DNA from: Actinomycetes bacterium
GTDB lineage: Bacteria > Actinomycetota > Acidimicrobiia > Acidimicrobiales > Ilumatobacteraceae
Assembly: GCA_025358125.1 (NCBI GenBank)
Contig: JANYKS010000110.1
Span: forward strand, 35,924-99,923
Direction: 5' to 3'
Length of the DNA stretch: 64,000 nucleotides
Part shown: piece after piece, positions 47,059-56,230 of the stretch
Numbering within the stretch: the first letter of the stretch is position 1
How the letters are laid out: every line of letters begins with the position of its first letter
Notes under the pieces: model-generated
Databases searched by the model: none
The model's input: the letters and a program-made list of their open reading frames with translations, nothing else
What the model was told of the DNA's origin: nothing
Position numbers and translations under genes: made by a program

Positions 47059-48750
47059 CTACACGAACAGTTCGAGTTCCTCGTTCATGTACAGCTCGCG
47101 ACACTTCGCCCGCTGCAGCTTGCCGGACGAGGTCTTGGGCAGCGTGCCGGCGCGCACGAGCATGACGTCGCGGGGCGGCAAACCGCACACCTCGATCGTC
47201 CGGTGATGGATCGCCTCCTTCACGGTCGCGGCATCCTCTGTGCGCACCTCGGCCACGACGATCACCGTCTCCTTGCCCTTGTACCCCTCGACACCGAACG
47301 CGATGACGTTGCCGGCGCGCACGCCCTCGAGCCCGCCGACGGCGCGTTCGATGTCTTCCGGGAAAACGTTGCGGCCGCCGACGATGATGACGTCCTTGAT
47401 CCGTCCGCAGATGACGAGTTCACCGTCGAGGATGTAGCCGAGATCGCCGGTGCACAGCCATCCGTCGTGGAACAGCGCTGCAGTGGCGTCGGGTCGCTTG
47501 TAGTAGCCGGGCGTCACCGACGTACCGCGGATGAGGAGCTCGCCGACGTGTCGTTCTGGAAGCTCCTCACGGCTGTCGGGGTGCACGATGCGCAGCTCGA
47601 GATCCGGCACGGCCTTGCCGAGCACCGGCAGGCGGCGAACAGAATCGGGTTCCGTGTCCGCAGTCAGCTCGATCGGTTTCGCGACGCGATCGCGTTCCAG
47701 CACGACCCGGTCGACATCGTCGGTAAGAAGCCCTCGATGGCGGACGGGGAATGCTCCCCCGATGGCCACTTCGGCCATACCGAATGCCGGGAAGACGCTG
47801 CCCGGCTTGAAACCGAATCGAGCGGCAGCTTCGACGAACGCCTCGACCGCGGCCGGATCGACGGGTTCGGCCCCGCTCAGGGCGAGCGTCAGCCGTGACA
47901 GGTCGAGGCCCTCCATCCGCTTGAGGGCGCGGGTCGCGAGGACCCACGAGAAGTTCGGCCCGGCCGTGGCCGTCCCCCCGTGATCGCTGATCCACTGCAT
48001 CCAGTTGCCGGGATGGGCCATGAAGTCCTGGGGAGCGGCCTGCACGAGCTGACAACCGACCGTCATCGGGATCGACAAGAAACCGACGAGGCCCATGTCG
48101 TGATACAGCGGCAGCCACGACACCATGACCTCCTCCGGACCGAGTTCGGCCGCGGCGCACGATGCATCGATGTTCGCGGTGAGGACTCGGTCGGGGATCA
48201 TCACGCCCTTCGGTTCACTCGTCGAGCCGCTCGTGTACTGCAGGATCACCAGCCGCTCCGGATCGTTCGCCGGAATCTCCAATCGGTCGCCCGGCGGATT
48301 GCCAGGGCGCGGCATCACCGCCGCCATCAGCTCGATCGGCGGGTCACCAGGACCGGCCTCGTAGAACGCGGCGAGGGCGTCGTCGATCAGTACGAGCTTC
48401 GCGTCGCCATGCTGAATCCGGCCGCGGGTGCTCTCGACGAAGGCCTCCAACGACGCCATTCGCATCGGCAGCGGCAGTACCATGCTCGCGATCCCGCTCA
48501 GCCAGCAGCCCTGGATGATCGTCATCAGTGGGCGGCTCGTCGGGCCCAGGATCGCGACGTGATCGCCCGGCACGAGGCCGCGAGCCTGCAGTGCCGCCCC
48601 GACGGCGCGGGCCTCGTCGTGGACCTGGCGCCACGGGACGAAACTGGGCCCTCGCGCCGGCGTCACGGACGCGCCGACGAAACGGATACCGGTCGGCCGG
48701 TCGGCCGCCTTCTGCAAACGGTCGGTGATGGAACCAGCTGTCAAAGCCAT
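47059..48750 (-). CDS. Fatty-acyl-AMP ligase / acyl-CoA synthetase family protein
   Basis: 563 aa ANL-superfamily enzyme. A3 P-loop VILQYTSGSTSEPKGVMI, A5-like FPAFGMAEVAIGGAFP, A7 WLCTGDLGYILDGELVICGR, A10 Lys in LPKTSSGKLQRAK. The sequence around VSWLPLYHDMGLVGFL is typical of FAAL-type enzymes that load acyl chains on carrier proteins. No acyl carrier gene is near. ATG 48750; the far longer upstream reading is antisense to leuS and rejected. Confidence 0.9.
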   Translation of the reverse strand: MALTAGSITDRLQKAADRPTGIRFVGASVTPARGPSFVPWRQVHDEARAVGAALQARGLVPGDHVAILGPTSRPLMTIIQGCWLSGIASMVLPLPMRMASLEAFVESTRGRIQHGDAKLVLIDDALAAFYEAGPGDPPIELMAAVMPRPGNPPGDRLEIPANDPERLVILQYTSGSTSEPKGVMIPDRVLTANIDASCAAAELGPEEVMVSWLPLYHDMGLVGFLSIPMTVGCQLVQAAPQDFMAHPGNWMQWISDHGGTATAGPNFSWVLATRALKRMEGLDLSRLTLALSGAEPVDPAAVEAFVEAAARFGFKPGSVFPAFGMAEVAIGGAFPVRHRGLLTDDVDRVVLERDRVAKPIELTADTEPDSVRRLPVLGKAVPDLELRIVHPDSREELPERHVGELLIRGTSVTPGYYKRPDATAALFHDGWLCTGDLGYILDGELVICGRIKDVIIVGGRNVFPEDIERAVGGLEGVRAGNVIAFGVEGYKGKETVIVVAEVRTEDAATVKEAIHHRTIEVCGLPPRDVMLVRAGTLPKTSSGKLQRAKCRELYMNEELELFV

Positions 48751-48774
48751 AGACGTCGACGACGATAGCTCTCC

Positions 48775-48780
48775 TAGAGT
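48775..48780 (+). promoter_or_regulatory. -10 box close to the leuS start
   Basis: TAGAGT nine bases before ATG 48790; near-leaderless. The 39-base gap to the divergent ligase leaves no room for a T-box. Confidence 0.4.
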
Positions 48781-48789
48781 GAGAGCCCT

Positions 48790-51639
48790 ATGGCTCACGC
48801 CGAATCCGACATCCCACCCTTTCGCTACACCTCCGCGCTCGCCCAAGACATCGAACTGCGCTGGCAAGCCTGGTGGGAGCAGCACCACTCCTTCGAGGCG
48901 CCGAACCCTGCTGGGCCGCTCGCCGATCCCGACGCCGTTGCCGGCATGGAGAAGCTGTTCGTTCTCGACATGTTCCCGTATCCGTCCGGCACCGGCCTGC
49001 ACGTCGGCCATCCGCTCGGTTACATCGGCACCGACGTGTACAGCCGTTACAAGCGGATGGCCGGCTACAACGTCTGTTACGCGATGGGTTTCGACGCATT
49101 CGGGCTGCCGGCCGAGCAGTACGCGGTGCAGACCGGTCAGCACCCGGCCGTCACGACTGCCGCGAACGTTGCCAACATGCGCAGGCAACTGCGCCGGCTC
49201 GGGCTCAGCCACGACCCACGCCGCAGCATCGACACCACCGATCCCGGCTACTACCGCTGGACGCAGTGGATCTTCCTGCAGATCTTCAACTCGTGGTACG
49301 ACACCGAATTGCCCTCGCGTGACGGACGCGGACTCGGCCGCGCCCGACCGATTGCCGAACTGATCACCGCGTTCGAGTCCGGCGAGTGCCCGACGCCCGA
49401 TGGCCGCGAGTGGGCCGAGTTGACCGAAGCCGAGCGGCGCGCCATCGTGGACGACCGGCGCTTGGCGTACGTGTCCGAGGCGCCGGTCAACTGGTGCCCC
49501 GGACTCGGCACGGTCGTTGCCAACGAAGAGGTCACCGCCGACGGCCGCAGCGATCGTGGCAACTTCCCCGTCTTCAAGCGCAGCATGCGCCAGTGGATGA
49601 TGCGGATCACCTCGTACGCCGACCGTCTGATCGACGATCTCGATCTGCTCGACTGGACCGACGCGATCAAGACGATGCAGCGCAATTGGATCGGTCGCAG
49701 CGAGGGTGCCCGCGTCCGCTTTGCGAGCCCTGCCGGCGAGATCGAGGTGTTCACCACACGCCCCGACACCCTGTTCGGCGCCACGTTCATGGTCCTTGCG
49801 CCGGAGCACCCGCTCGTGGCCGCGCTCACCACGCACGACCATGCCGAGGCCGTCGCCGCCTACCGGCGGACAGCGGCGGCGAAGAAGGACATCGACCGCC
49901 AGGATCTCGGCCGCGACAAGACCGGCGTGTTCACCGGCTCGTCCGCGATCAACCCGGTCAACGCCGAGTTGGTCCCGGTGTGGATCGCCGACTATGTGCT
50001 GACGGGTTACGGCACGGGCGCAATCATGGCGGTTCCGTGCGGCGACCAGCGCGACTTCGAGTTCGCCCGCCAGTTCGGCCTTGCGATTCCCGCGATCCAG
50101 ACGCCCCCCGCAGCCTGGTTCGCCGGGCGCGGGATCGAGGCGTCGCTCGACACCGCCACCTGGCCGGAGGCATACGTCGGCGACGCCCCCTACGTGAACT
50201 CGGCAAACGCGGACGGGCTCGACCTCAACGGCGTGTCGTCGGTCGCAGAGGGCACGCGCCTGACCAACGAGTGGCTGTCGGTCCGCAGCCACGGTCGCGG
50301 CAACGTCAACTTCAAGCTGCGCGATTGGCTGTTCAGCCGCCAGCGCTACTGGGGCGAGCCGTTCCCCATCGTCCACGACGAGTTCGGGCCGGTTGCGCTC
50401 CCCGACTCCTCGTTGCCCGTACTGCTGCCCGAGACCGAGTCGTTCTCGCCGCGCACGTTCGACCCCGACGACGAGTTCAGCAACCCCGAGTCGCCGCTCG
50501 ACCGGCTCGATTGGTGGACCGACGTCGAGCTCGACCTCGGCGACGGCCCGCGCCGCTACCACCGCGACACCAATGTGATGCCGCAGTGGGCCGGCTCGTG
50601 CTGGTACGAGCTGCGCTACCTCGACCCGACGAACGACGAGACCTTCGTCGACCCGGCGGTCGAACAGTATTGGATGGGCCCGAAGGGCAACGGCCATCCC
50701 GGCGGAGTCGATCTCTACGTCGGGGGCGTCGAACACGCCGTGCTGCACCTGTTGTACTCGCGCTTTTGGCACAAGGTGCTGTTCGATCTCGGCCACGTCA
50801 GCTCGATCGAGCCGTACTACCGCCTCTTCAATCAGGGCCTGATCCTGGCAGCCGCGTTCAAGGACGAGCGCGAGATCTACGTCGAGGCGGCCGAGGTCGA
50901 AGAGCGCGACGGACTGTTCTTCCACCACGACGAACCCGTCACCCGCGAGTGGGGCAGGATGGGCAAGAGCCTCAAGAACGGGGTCTCGCCCGACGAGATG
51001 TACGACGCGTACGGCGCCGACACACTCCGGTTGTACGAGATGAGCACCGGCCCGATGGACGCCTCCCGACCGTGGGAGACACGCGATGTCGTCGGCATGT
51101 ACCGGTTCCTGCAACGGGTGTGGCGCAACCTCGTCGACGAGGACTCCGGCGAACCGCGGCTCGGCCCGCCGGCCACGGTCGAAACACTTCGAGTGCTGCA
51201 CAGGACGATCGACGGCGTCCGCACCGACATCGACGGGTTGCGGATCAACACCGCGATCTCGAAACTGATCGAACTCAACAATTACCTCACCAAGCTCGGC
51301 TCGTGCCCTTGCGATGTGGCCGAGCCGCTGGTGCTGATGCTCGCGCCGTTGAGCCCGCACCTGGCCGAGGAGTTGTGGGCCAAGCTCGGCCACGCCGACT
51401 CGCTGATCCGCGAACCGTTCCCCGTCGCCGATCCGGCGATGCTGGTCGCCGCAACGATCGAGTTGCCGGTCCAGGTCAACGGTAAGTTCCGGAGCCGGAT
51501 CGTCATCCCGTCCGACGCCACCGAGGCCGTCGCCACGGCAGCCGCGCTCGCCGATGCCAAGGTGATCAAGTCGCTCAACGGTGCGGAGCCGAAGAAGATC
51601 ATCGTGGTGCCCGGACGCACCGTGAACATCGTCGCCTGA
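48790..51639 (+). CDS. leuS: Leucyl-tRNA synthetase
   Basis: 949 aa class Ia synthetase. HIGH equivalent [19 protein letters not shown]1 editing domain with [22 protein letters not shown] and [20 protein letters not shown] equivalent is [10 protein letters not shown], an RMGKS variant. Zinc-domain region and C-terminal anticodon helices are complete, ending [17 protein letters not shown]. The stop abuts the convergent MATE gene stop. Confidence 0.96.
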   Translation: MAHAESDIPPFRYTSALAQDIELRWQAWWEQHHSFEAPNPAGPLADPDAVAGMEKLFVLDMFPYPSGTGLHVGHPLGYIGTDVYSRYKRMAGYNVCYAMGFDAFGLPAEQYAVQTGQHPAVTTAANVANMRRQLRRLGLSHDPRRSIDTTDPGYYRWTQWIFLQIFNSWYDTELPSRDGRGLGRARPIAELITAFESGECPTPDGREWAELTEAERRAIVDDRRLAYVSEAPVNWCPGLGTVVANEEVTADGRSDRGNFPVFKRSMRQWMMRITSYADRLIDDLDLLDWTDAIKTMQRNWIGRSEGARVRFASPAGEIEVFTTRPDTLFGATFMVLAPEHPLVAALTTHDHAEAVAAYRRTAAAKKDIDRQDLGRDKTGVFTGSSAINPVNAELVPVWIADYVLTGYGTGAIMAVPCGDQRDFEFARQFGLAIPAIQTPPAAWFAGRGIEASLDTATWPEAYVGDAPYVNSANADGLDLNGVSSVAEGTRLTNEWLSVRSHGRGNVNFKLRDWLFSRQRYWGEPFPIVHDEFGPVALPDSSLPVLLPETESFSPRTFDPDDEFSNPESPLDRLDWWTDVELDLGDGPRRYHRDTNVMPQWAGSCWYELRYLDPTNDETFVDPAVEQYWMGPKGNGHPGGVDLYVGGVEHAVLHLLYSRFWHKVLFDLGHVSSIEPYYRLFNQGLILAAAFKDEREIYVEAAEVEERDGLFFHHDEPVTREWGRMGKSLKNGVSPDEMYDAYGADTLRLYEMSTGPMDASRPWETRDVVGMYRFLQRVWRNLVDEDSGEPRLGPPATVETLRVLHRTIDGVRTDIDGLRINTAISKLIELNNYLTKLGSCPCDVAEPLVLMLAPLSPHLAEELWAKLGHADSLIREPFPVADPAMLVAATIELPVQVNGKFRSRIVIPSDATEAVATAAALADAKVIKSLNGAEPKKIIVVPGRTVNIVA

Positions 51640-52956
51640 TCAGCGCGCCGCTTCAGCAAATTCAGGCGATGCCGGCATCCATCGCCGCGAACGGAACCGA
51701 TGCTCGTTGACCACGGCTCGCGTCAACATCCACGCCAGTTGTCCACCCCAGAGGCCGGCGATACCGAGCCCGGGATGGACGACGGTTGCGACGAGGAACG
51801 GCGCATACGACAACAGGTTGAACACTGCGGCCCGGCCGAGGAATCGGATGTCCTGACCCCCGATCAGCGCCCCGTCGAGAGCAAATGCGACGGCGCCAGG
51901 AATCTGCATCACCGCCAGGAACAACAACCCGGCCGTGACCCGGCTGATGACGGCGCCGTCGGTGGTGAACGCGCGCGGGATCAGCGGGCTGCCCGCCGCG
52001 ATGAGCACGCAGAAGCCGGCGGCGACCCACAGCGACATCTTCGTGCTCGCCCAACCGACGGCCATCGCCTCGTTGCGATCGTTTGCGCCCATCGCGCCCG
52101 CCACCAGTGATTGGGCCGGGATCGCGAGCGCGTCGAGCACCAACGCGAGGAAGATGAACAACTGGAAGAGGACCTGATTGGCAGCGAGCGTTGGCGTGTC
52201 CACCGTTGCCGCCACCCGCGTCATGGTGATCCACACGGCCAGCATCGCGACGCTGCGCAGGCCGAGGTGGCTGCCCTTGACGAGCAGCGGCTTGATTCGC
52301 GCCCACGCCGGGCGGACGAGGGTGAGGTGCTCGCACAGAATGAACGCGAACGCTCCGGCAGCACCGATCTGGACGATCACGGTGCTCCATGCCGAACCAG
52401 CAACTCCGAGTCTGAACCCGTAGACGACGATGATCTCCAGAATCACGTTGGCAACGTTCGCGATCAGCACGACGAACAACGGCTTGCGGAGGTTGTTGTA
52501 CCCGCGCATGACCCCGTGACCGACGAGGGTGATGAACACGAACGGCAGGCCGATAGCGCTCACGCGCAGATAAATGGTCGCAGCATCGAGCACCCCGCCG
52601 TGGGCACCGAGCATCCGTGCCAGCGGCCGCGCGAACGCTGTGACCACGGCCGTCGCCGGGAGGCCGAGCAGCAGCGCGAGCCACACCGAATCCATCGCGA
52701 CCAGGCGGGCCGTGTCGTCGTCGCCGGAACCGATCGCATGGGCCACCTGCGGCGTGACGCCGTACTGCATGAACCCGACGAGCGAGGTGATCGTGAGCAG
52801 CACCGTTCCCGCAATCGCAAGCCCTGCCAGCGGGTCTGTGCCGAGCCGACCGACGATCGCTGTGTCCACCAGGATGTAGACCGGCTCGATCGCCAGCGTT
52901 CCGAGCGCCGGGATCGCGAGCGCGATGATCCGGCGGTCGAGAGAACTCAGCTTCAC
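51640..52956 (-). CDS. MATE-family exporter (DinF-like)
   Basis: 438 aa, twelve hydrophobic helices in two six-helix halves. N-half IALAIPALGTLAIEPVYILVD, DTAIVGRLGTDPLAGLAI; C-half ANQVLFQLFIFLALVLDALAIPAQSLVAGAMG is DinF-like. Uses Na+ or H+ to expel organic cations or oxidised metabolites. GTG 52956 is preferred: it starts the conserved VKLSSLDRR and has GACGAT six bases upstream; an earlier ATG at 52989 is weaker. Confidence 0.92.
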   Translation of the reverse strand: MKLSSLDRRIIALAIPALGTLAIEPVYILVDTAIVGRLGTDPLAGLAIAGTVLLTITSLVGFMQYGVTPQVAHAIGSGDDDTARLVAMDSVWLALLLGLPATAVVTAFARPLARMLGAHGGVLDAATIYLRVSAIGLPFVFITLVGHGVMRGYNNLRKPLFVVLIANVANVILEIIVVYGFRLGVAGSAWSTVIVQIGAAGAFAFILCEHLTLVRPAWARIKPLLVKGSHLGLRSVAMLAVWITMTRVAATVDTPTLAANQVLFQLFIFLALVLDALAIPAQSLVAGAMGANDRNEAMAVGWASTKMSLWVAAGFCVLIAAGSPLIPRAFTTDGAVISRVTAGLLFLAVMQIPGAVAFALDGALIGGQDIRFLGRAAVFNLLSYAPFLVATVVHPGLGIAGLWGGQLAWMLTRAVVNEHRFRSRRWMPASPEFAEAAR

Positions 52957-53068
52957 CCGCCCATCGTCGCATACGCCCCGATGGGTCACCCGTACGTTTC
53001 GGTGGCCAGAATGGAGCAGTGTTCGATCTCGCCGGCAAGACCACCCTCGACGGAGGGTCGATCAGCAG

Positions 53069-53458
53069 ATGACCGGCACCCCGGCACTGCGCTACGACCA
53101 GCGCCCCGACGACGACACGCCGGTGCACACACCCGACCTTCCGGACACGCCGACTCGCGATCGCAACATCGTCTCATCGGCGTGGATCGAGGCGCCGAGC
53201 GAACTGCTCCACCTCGGCGACGACCTGCCCGGCACGCCCGTCGCAACGTACAAACGCCGGATCGGGTCGTGGCTGCTGTGGCGGGCCGGACCGGCAAGTG
53301 AAGGCGATGCGCGGTACTGGGCCGGCGATGCCTGCGACCTCGCCCGGCAGATGACGTTCCGGTTGTTCCCTGACGCATCCGGCGACGGGCTCGGCCCGAG
53401 CGGCCGCCGCCATGTGCGCTTCCGGACGTGGAAGGAAGATCTACTCGGCCGGTTCTAA
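53069..53458 (+). CDS. Hypothetical actinobacterial protein
   Basis: 129 aa. N-terminal ~35 residues Asp/Pro/Thr-rich and probably disordered. The folded part contains KRRIGSWLLWRAGPASEGDARYW and HVRFRTWKEDLLGRF. No cysteines, signal or membrane segment. G/C-ending codons support coding, and GGAGGG lies ~12 bases before the ATG. No family recognised. Confidence 0.65.
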   Translation: MTGTPALRYDQRPDDDTPVHTPDLPDTPTRDRNIVSSAWIEAPSELLHLGDDLPGTPVATYKRRIGSWLLWRAGPASEGDARYWAGDACDLARQMTFRLFPDASGDGLGPSGRRHVRFRTWKEDLLGRF

Positions 53459-53560
53459 TCGAGGTCCTCGATTGCGCGGTGGCAAAAGAGCCTTTGGTCC
53501 CTACGCCGCCAGGGCCTCGTCGACCTACGCTGTCCGTACGCCGAGCAGTGAGGAACCGAC

Positions 53561-53707
53561 ATGTTGAAGACATCCAGTCGGACCCTGCCCGAAGTGAGAC
53601 GACCACCTCACCAAGGGCGCCCGCCGTTCGACCCTCGACGAACTCGCCGACTGGACCTTCTGGGCCGACAAGGTCGTCACCTTCTCACCGAGGAGTTTCT
53701 GCCATGA
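53561..53707 (+). pseudogene. Short frame-disrupted gene upstream of the SQR-like gene
   Basis: An ATG at 53561 behind GAGGAA opens 48 codons that overlap the next ATG by ATGA. In the middle (about 53598-53687) this frame has poor third positions. The +1 frame instead reads GARRSTLDELADWTFWADKV with nearly all G/C third bases. The ends fit the first frame (MLKTSSRTLPEVR, LLTEEFLP). Two compensating indels in a small gene would explain it. Family not recognised. Confidence 0.35.
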
Positions 53708-54858
53708 CAAATCGCACCGTTGTAGTCCTCGGCGGTGGTACCGGCGGGATGGTGGCCGCCCGCCGCCTCCGTCGCTCGCTGGACGCCACCGACCGGGTCG
53801 TGCTCGTCGACCGCAGCGCCACCTACCGGTTCGCGCCATCGTTCCTGTGGGTGATGACCGGGGCCCGCCGCCCCGAGCAGATCAGCACCGACCGGCGACG
53901 CCTGCGCCGATCGGGGATCGAGGTGCTCGAGGCCGAGGTGCTCGAGATCGATCCCGCTCACCGCAAGGTCAAGACCTCCGAAGCCGAGCTGTTCTACGAC
54001 AGCCTAGTGATCGCGCTCGGTGCCGAGCTGGCGCCCGACGCGCTGCCCGGCTTCGCCGACGCGGCCCACAACATCTACACGCTGGAAGGCGCGGCTGCTG
54101 CCGGCGCCGCGCTGAATCGCTTCGAGGGCGGCCGCTTGGCGGTGGTCGTGTCCCGCCTGCCCTACAAGTGTCCCGCCGCCCCCTACGAAGCGGCGTTCCT
54201 CGCCGAAGCGCTTCTGCGACGCCGCGGCGCCCGCGACCGCACCACCATCGACATCTACACACCCGAGCCCTACCCGATGCCGACCGCCGGCCGGGTGCTG
54301 GGCGATGCCCTCGCCGCGATGCTCGCCGAGCGGGGCATCACGCTGCACCCTGAGCGCAGCGTCGAGCGGATCGACCCGACCACCCGCGAGCTGGTGCTGG
54401 CCGACGGCGAGCACGTCAGCTACGACCTGTTGTTGGGCGTCCCCCCGCACCGCGCTCCCGAGGTCCTGCGCGCCAGCGGGCTTGCCGCCGACAGCGGCTT
54501 CCTACCCGTCGAGCGCGACAACTTGGCCACGACCGCCGAAGGAGTCTTCGCGATCGGCGACGCCACCGCCATCCCCATCGCCGGCGGCAAGTTCCTACCC
54601 AAGGCCGGCGTGTTCGCCGAAGCCGAAGCCGAAGTCGTGGCCACCAACATCGCCGCCGAGCTCGCCGGCCGATCACCCACCGCCCGCTTCGACGGCAAGG
54701 GCGCCTGCTTCGTCGAACTCGGCGACGGGCGAGCCGCGTTCGCCGGCGGCGACTTCTACGCCGCGCAGGCCCCGAAGATCAGGCTCCGTCGGCCCGGGCG
54801 CCACTGGCACCTCGCCAAGATCGCCTTCGAGAAATACTGGATGAGGCGATGGCCGTAG
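53704..54858 (+). CDS. FAD-dependent oxidoreductase, sulfide:quinone reductase-like
   Basis: 384 aa. Dinucleotide motif VVVLGGGTGGMVAARRLRRS at the N-terminus, FAD site GVFAIGDATAIPI, and the C-terminal amphipathic tail HLAKIAFEKYWMRRW for membrane contact as in SQR/NDH-2. A Cys is present in LPYKCPAAPYEAAF where SQRs have an active-site Cys, but the other redox Cys is not obvious. ATG 53704. May oxidise sulfide or another thiol with quinone. Confidence 0.85.
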   Translation: MTNRTVVVLGGGTGGMVAARRLRRSLDATDRVVLVDRSATYRFAPSFLWVMTGARRPEQISTDRRRLRRSGIEVLEAEVLEIDPAHRKVKTSEAELFYDSLVIALGAELAPDALPGFADAAHNIYTLEGAAAAGAALNRFEGGRLAVVVSRLPYKCPAAPYEAAFLAEALLRRRGARDRTTIDIYTPEPYPMPTAGRVLGDALAAMLAERGITLHPERSVERIDPTTRELVLADGEHVSYDLLLGVPPHRAPEVLRASGLAADSGFLPVERDNLATTAEGVFAIGDATAIPIAGGKFLPKAGVFAEAEAEVVATNIAAELAGRSPTARFDGKGACFVELGDGRAAFAGGDFYAAQAPKIRLRRPGRHWHLAKIAFEKYWMRRWP

Positions 54859-54880
54859 AACCCCAGCAGCCGGAGAAGAG

Positions 54881-54886
54881 TACGGT
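54881..54886 (+). promoter_or_regulatory. Leaderless -10 box for the Usp gene
   Basis: TACGGT, six bases before ATG 54893. Confidence 0.5.
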
Positions 54887-54892
54887 GTCGGG

Positions 54893-55324
54893 ATGGGCAA
54901 GATAGTTGTCGGAGTAGATGGTTCAAGTCCTGCCAGCGCTGCGCTGCAATGGGCGATCGCTGAGGCCAAGCTGCGGGGCAGCTCATTGGACATCGTCGTC
55001 GGCTGGGACTACCCGATCATGGCAGCGGCCGAGCCGGTGCTGATCCCGCTTCCAGAGCGCGACACGATGGTCGCGAGTGCCCAGAGCACGGCGGAACGGA
55101 TGGTCGCAGACGCGGGGCTCGCCGAGTCGGGCCTCGTGTATCACGTGTTCACACCGGAGGGTCGCCCAGGCGAAGAGCTGATCTCGCTGTCGGCCGACGC
55201 CGAGCTGCTCGTCGTCGGCTCGCACGGCGCAGGCGTGTGGAAGGAACTCATCATGGGTTCGGTCTCCAGCTACTGCGTGCACCACTGCACGTGCCCGCTG
55301 GTACTCGTGCGAACACCCGATTGA
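54893..55324 (+). CDS. Universal stress protein (ATP-binding type)
   Basis: 143 aa single UspA domain. GKIVVGVDGSSPASAALQWA start and GSHGAGVWKELIMGSVSSY, which fits the G-x2-G-x9-G-S ATP-binding motif, are both intact. ATP-type Usps act as stress sensors; the partner is unknown. Confidence 0.93.
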   Translation: MGKIVVGVDGSSPASAALQWAIAEAKLRGSSLDIVVGWDYPIMAAAEPVLIPLPERDTMVASAQSTAERMVADAGLAESGLVYHVFTPEGRPGEELISLSADAELLVVGSHGAGVWKELIMGSVSSYCVHHCTCPLVLVRTPD

Positions 55325-55333
55325 GCGCGGCGA

Positions 55334-55339
55334 TATCGT
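55334..55339 (+). promoter_or_regulatory. Leaderless -10 box for the IPNS-like gene
   Basis: TATCGT, six bases before ATG 55346. Confidence 0.5.
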
Positions 55340-55345
55340 GACGGC

Positions 55346-56218
55346 ATGAACGTAATCGTCGTCGACTATCAAGGCGCAGACGCGCCGCAAAAGTTCGCAC
55401 GCTCGCTGCACGAGACCGGCTTCGCAGTACTGATCAACCATCCCCTGCCGCAAGCACTGGTGCAACGCGTCTACGACGACTGGCTCGCATTCTTCGACAG
55501 TGATGCCAAGTTCGCGTATCGCTACAGCGAAGAGAGTGGCGGCGGCTACTACGGCCCCGATGTCTCCGAAACCGCCAAGGGCAACACCATCCGCGACCTC
55601 AAGGAGTTCTTCCACGTCTATCAGGACGGCCGATTCCCGAGCGAGGTCGACGACGACGCGCGGCAGTATGCCGAGCACGCCAAACGGATCGCTGTCACGC
55701 TGCTCGGTTGGGTCGAGTCCAACACGCCAGCTGAGGTCGCGAAAGGGTTCTCACGTCCGCTCAACCAGATGATGGACGGCAGTACCCGAACCTTGCTGCG
55801 AGTCCTGCGCTACCCACCGCTGCGCGGCGACGAAGAACCCGGCGCCGTGCGCGCTGCAGCACACGAAGACATCAACCTGCTCACCGTGCTGCCAGCATCG
55901 AACGAGCCCGGGTTGCAGGTCCGCGACACTGCCGGAAACTGGCACGACGTGCCGTGCGACTTCGCCAGCCTCGTGGTCAACTGCGGAGACATGCTCGAGC
56001 TTGCGAGCGGTGGTTACTACCCGTCGACCACCCACCGGGTGATGAACCCGACGGGTCAGGGGGCACGACGCTCACGGCTGTCGCTGCCGCTGTTCCTCCA
56101 CCCCGCAGACGACGTCGTCCTCGCCGACGGTCGCACCGCATCGTCGTTCCTACAGGAACGCCTCGCCGAGTTGCGCAGCCAGGACACCGAACTCCCCGTC
56201 CGCTCAGCCTCCAACTGA
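55346..56218 (+). CDS. Isopenicillin-N-synthase-like 2-oxoglutarate/Fe(II) oxygenase
   Basis: 290 aa double-stranded beta-helix enzyme. Iron ligands His and Asp in AAAHEDINLLTVLP (HxD) and second His in YPSTTHRVMNP; RRSRLSLPLFLHP supplies the R-x-S co-substrate site. N-terminal DIOX_N part FARSLHETGFAVLINH. Such enzymes hydroxylate or desaturate small molecules; substrate unknown. Directly upstream of glnD. Confidence 0.9.
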   Translation: MNVIVVDYQGADAPQKFARSLHETGFAVLINHPLPQALVQRVYDDWLAFFDSDAKFAYRYSEESGGGYYGPDVSETAKGNTIRDLKEFFHVYQDGRFPSEVDDDARQYAEHAKRIAVTLLGWVESNTPAEVAKGFSRPLNQMMDGSTRTLLRVLRYPPLRGDEEPGAVRAAAHEDINLLTVLPASNEPGLQVRDTAGNWHDVPCDFASLVVNCGDMLELASGGYYPSTTHRVMNPTGQGARRSRLSLPLFLHPADDVVLADGRTASSFLQERLAELRSQDTELPVRSASN

Positions 56219-56230
56219 CAGAATCGGCAG

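Noticed and set aside
48751..48789. T-box riboswitch before leuS
   Set aside because: The intergenic gap is only 39 bases, too short for a T-box.
47059..51393. A very long minus-strand open frame (over 1,400 codons)
   Set aside because: Only the part from 48750 down is a real ligase; the rest is antisense to leuS, whose synthetase motifs are clear. GC-rich DNA makes long antisense frames common.
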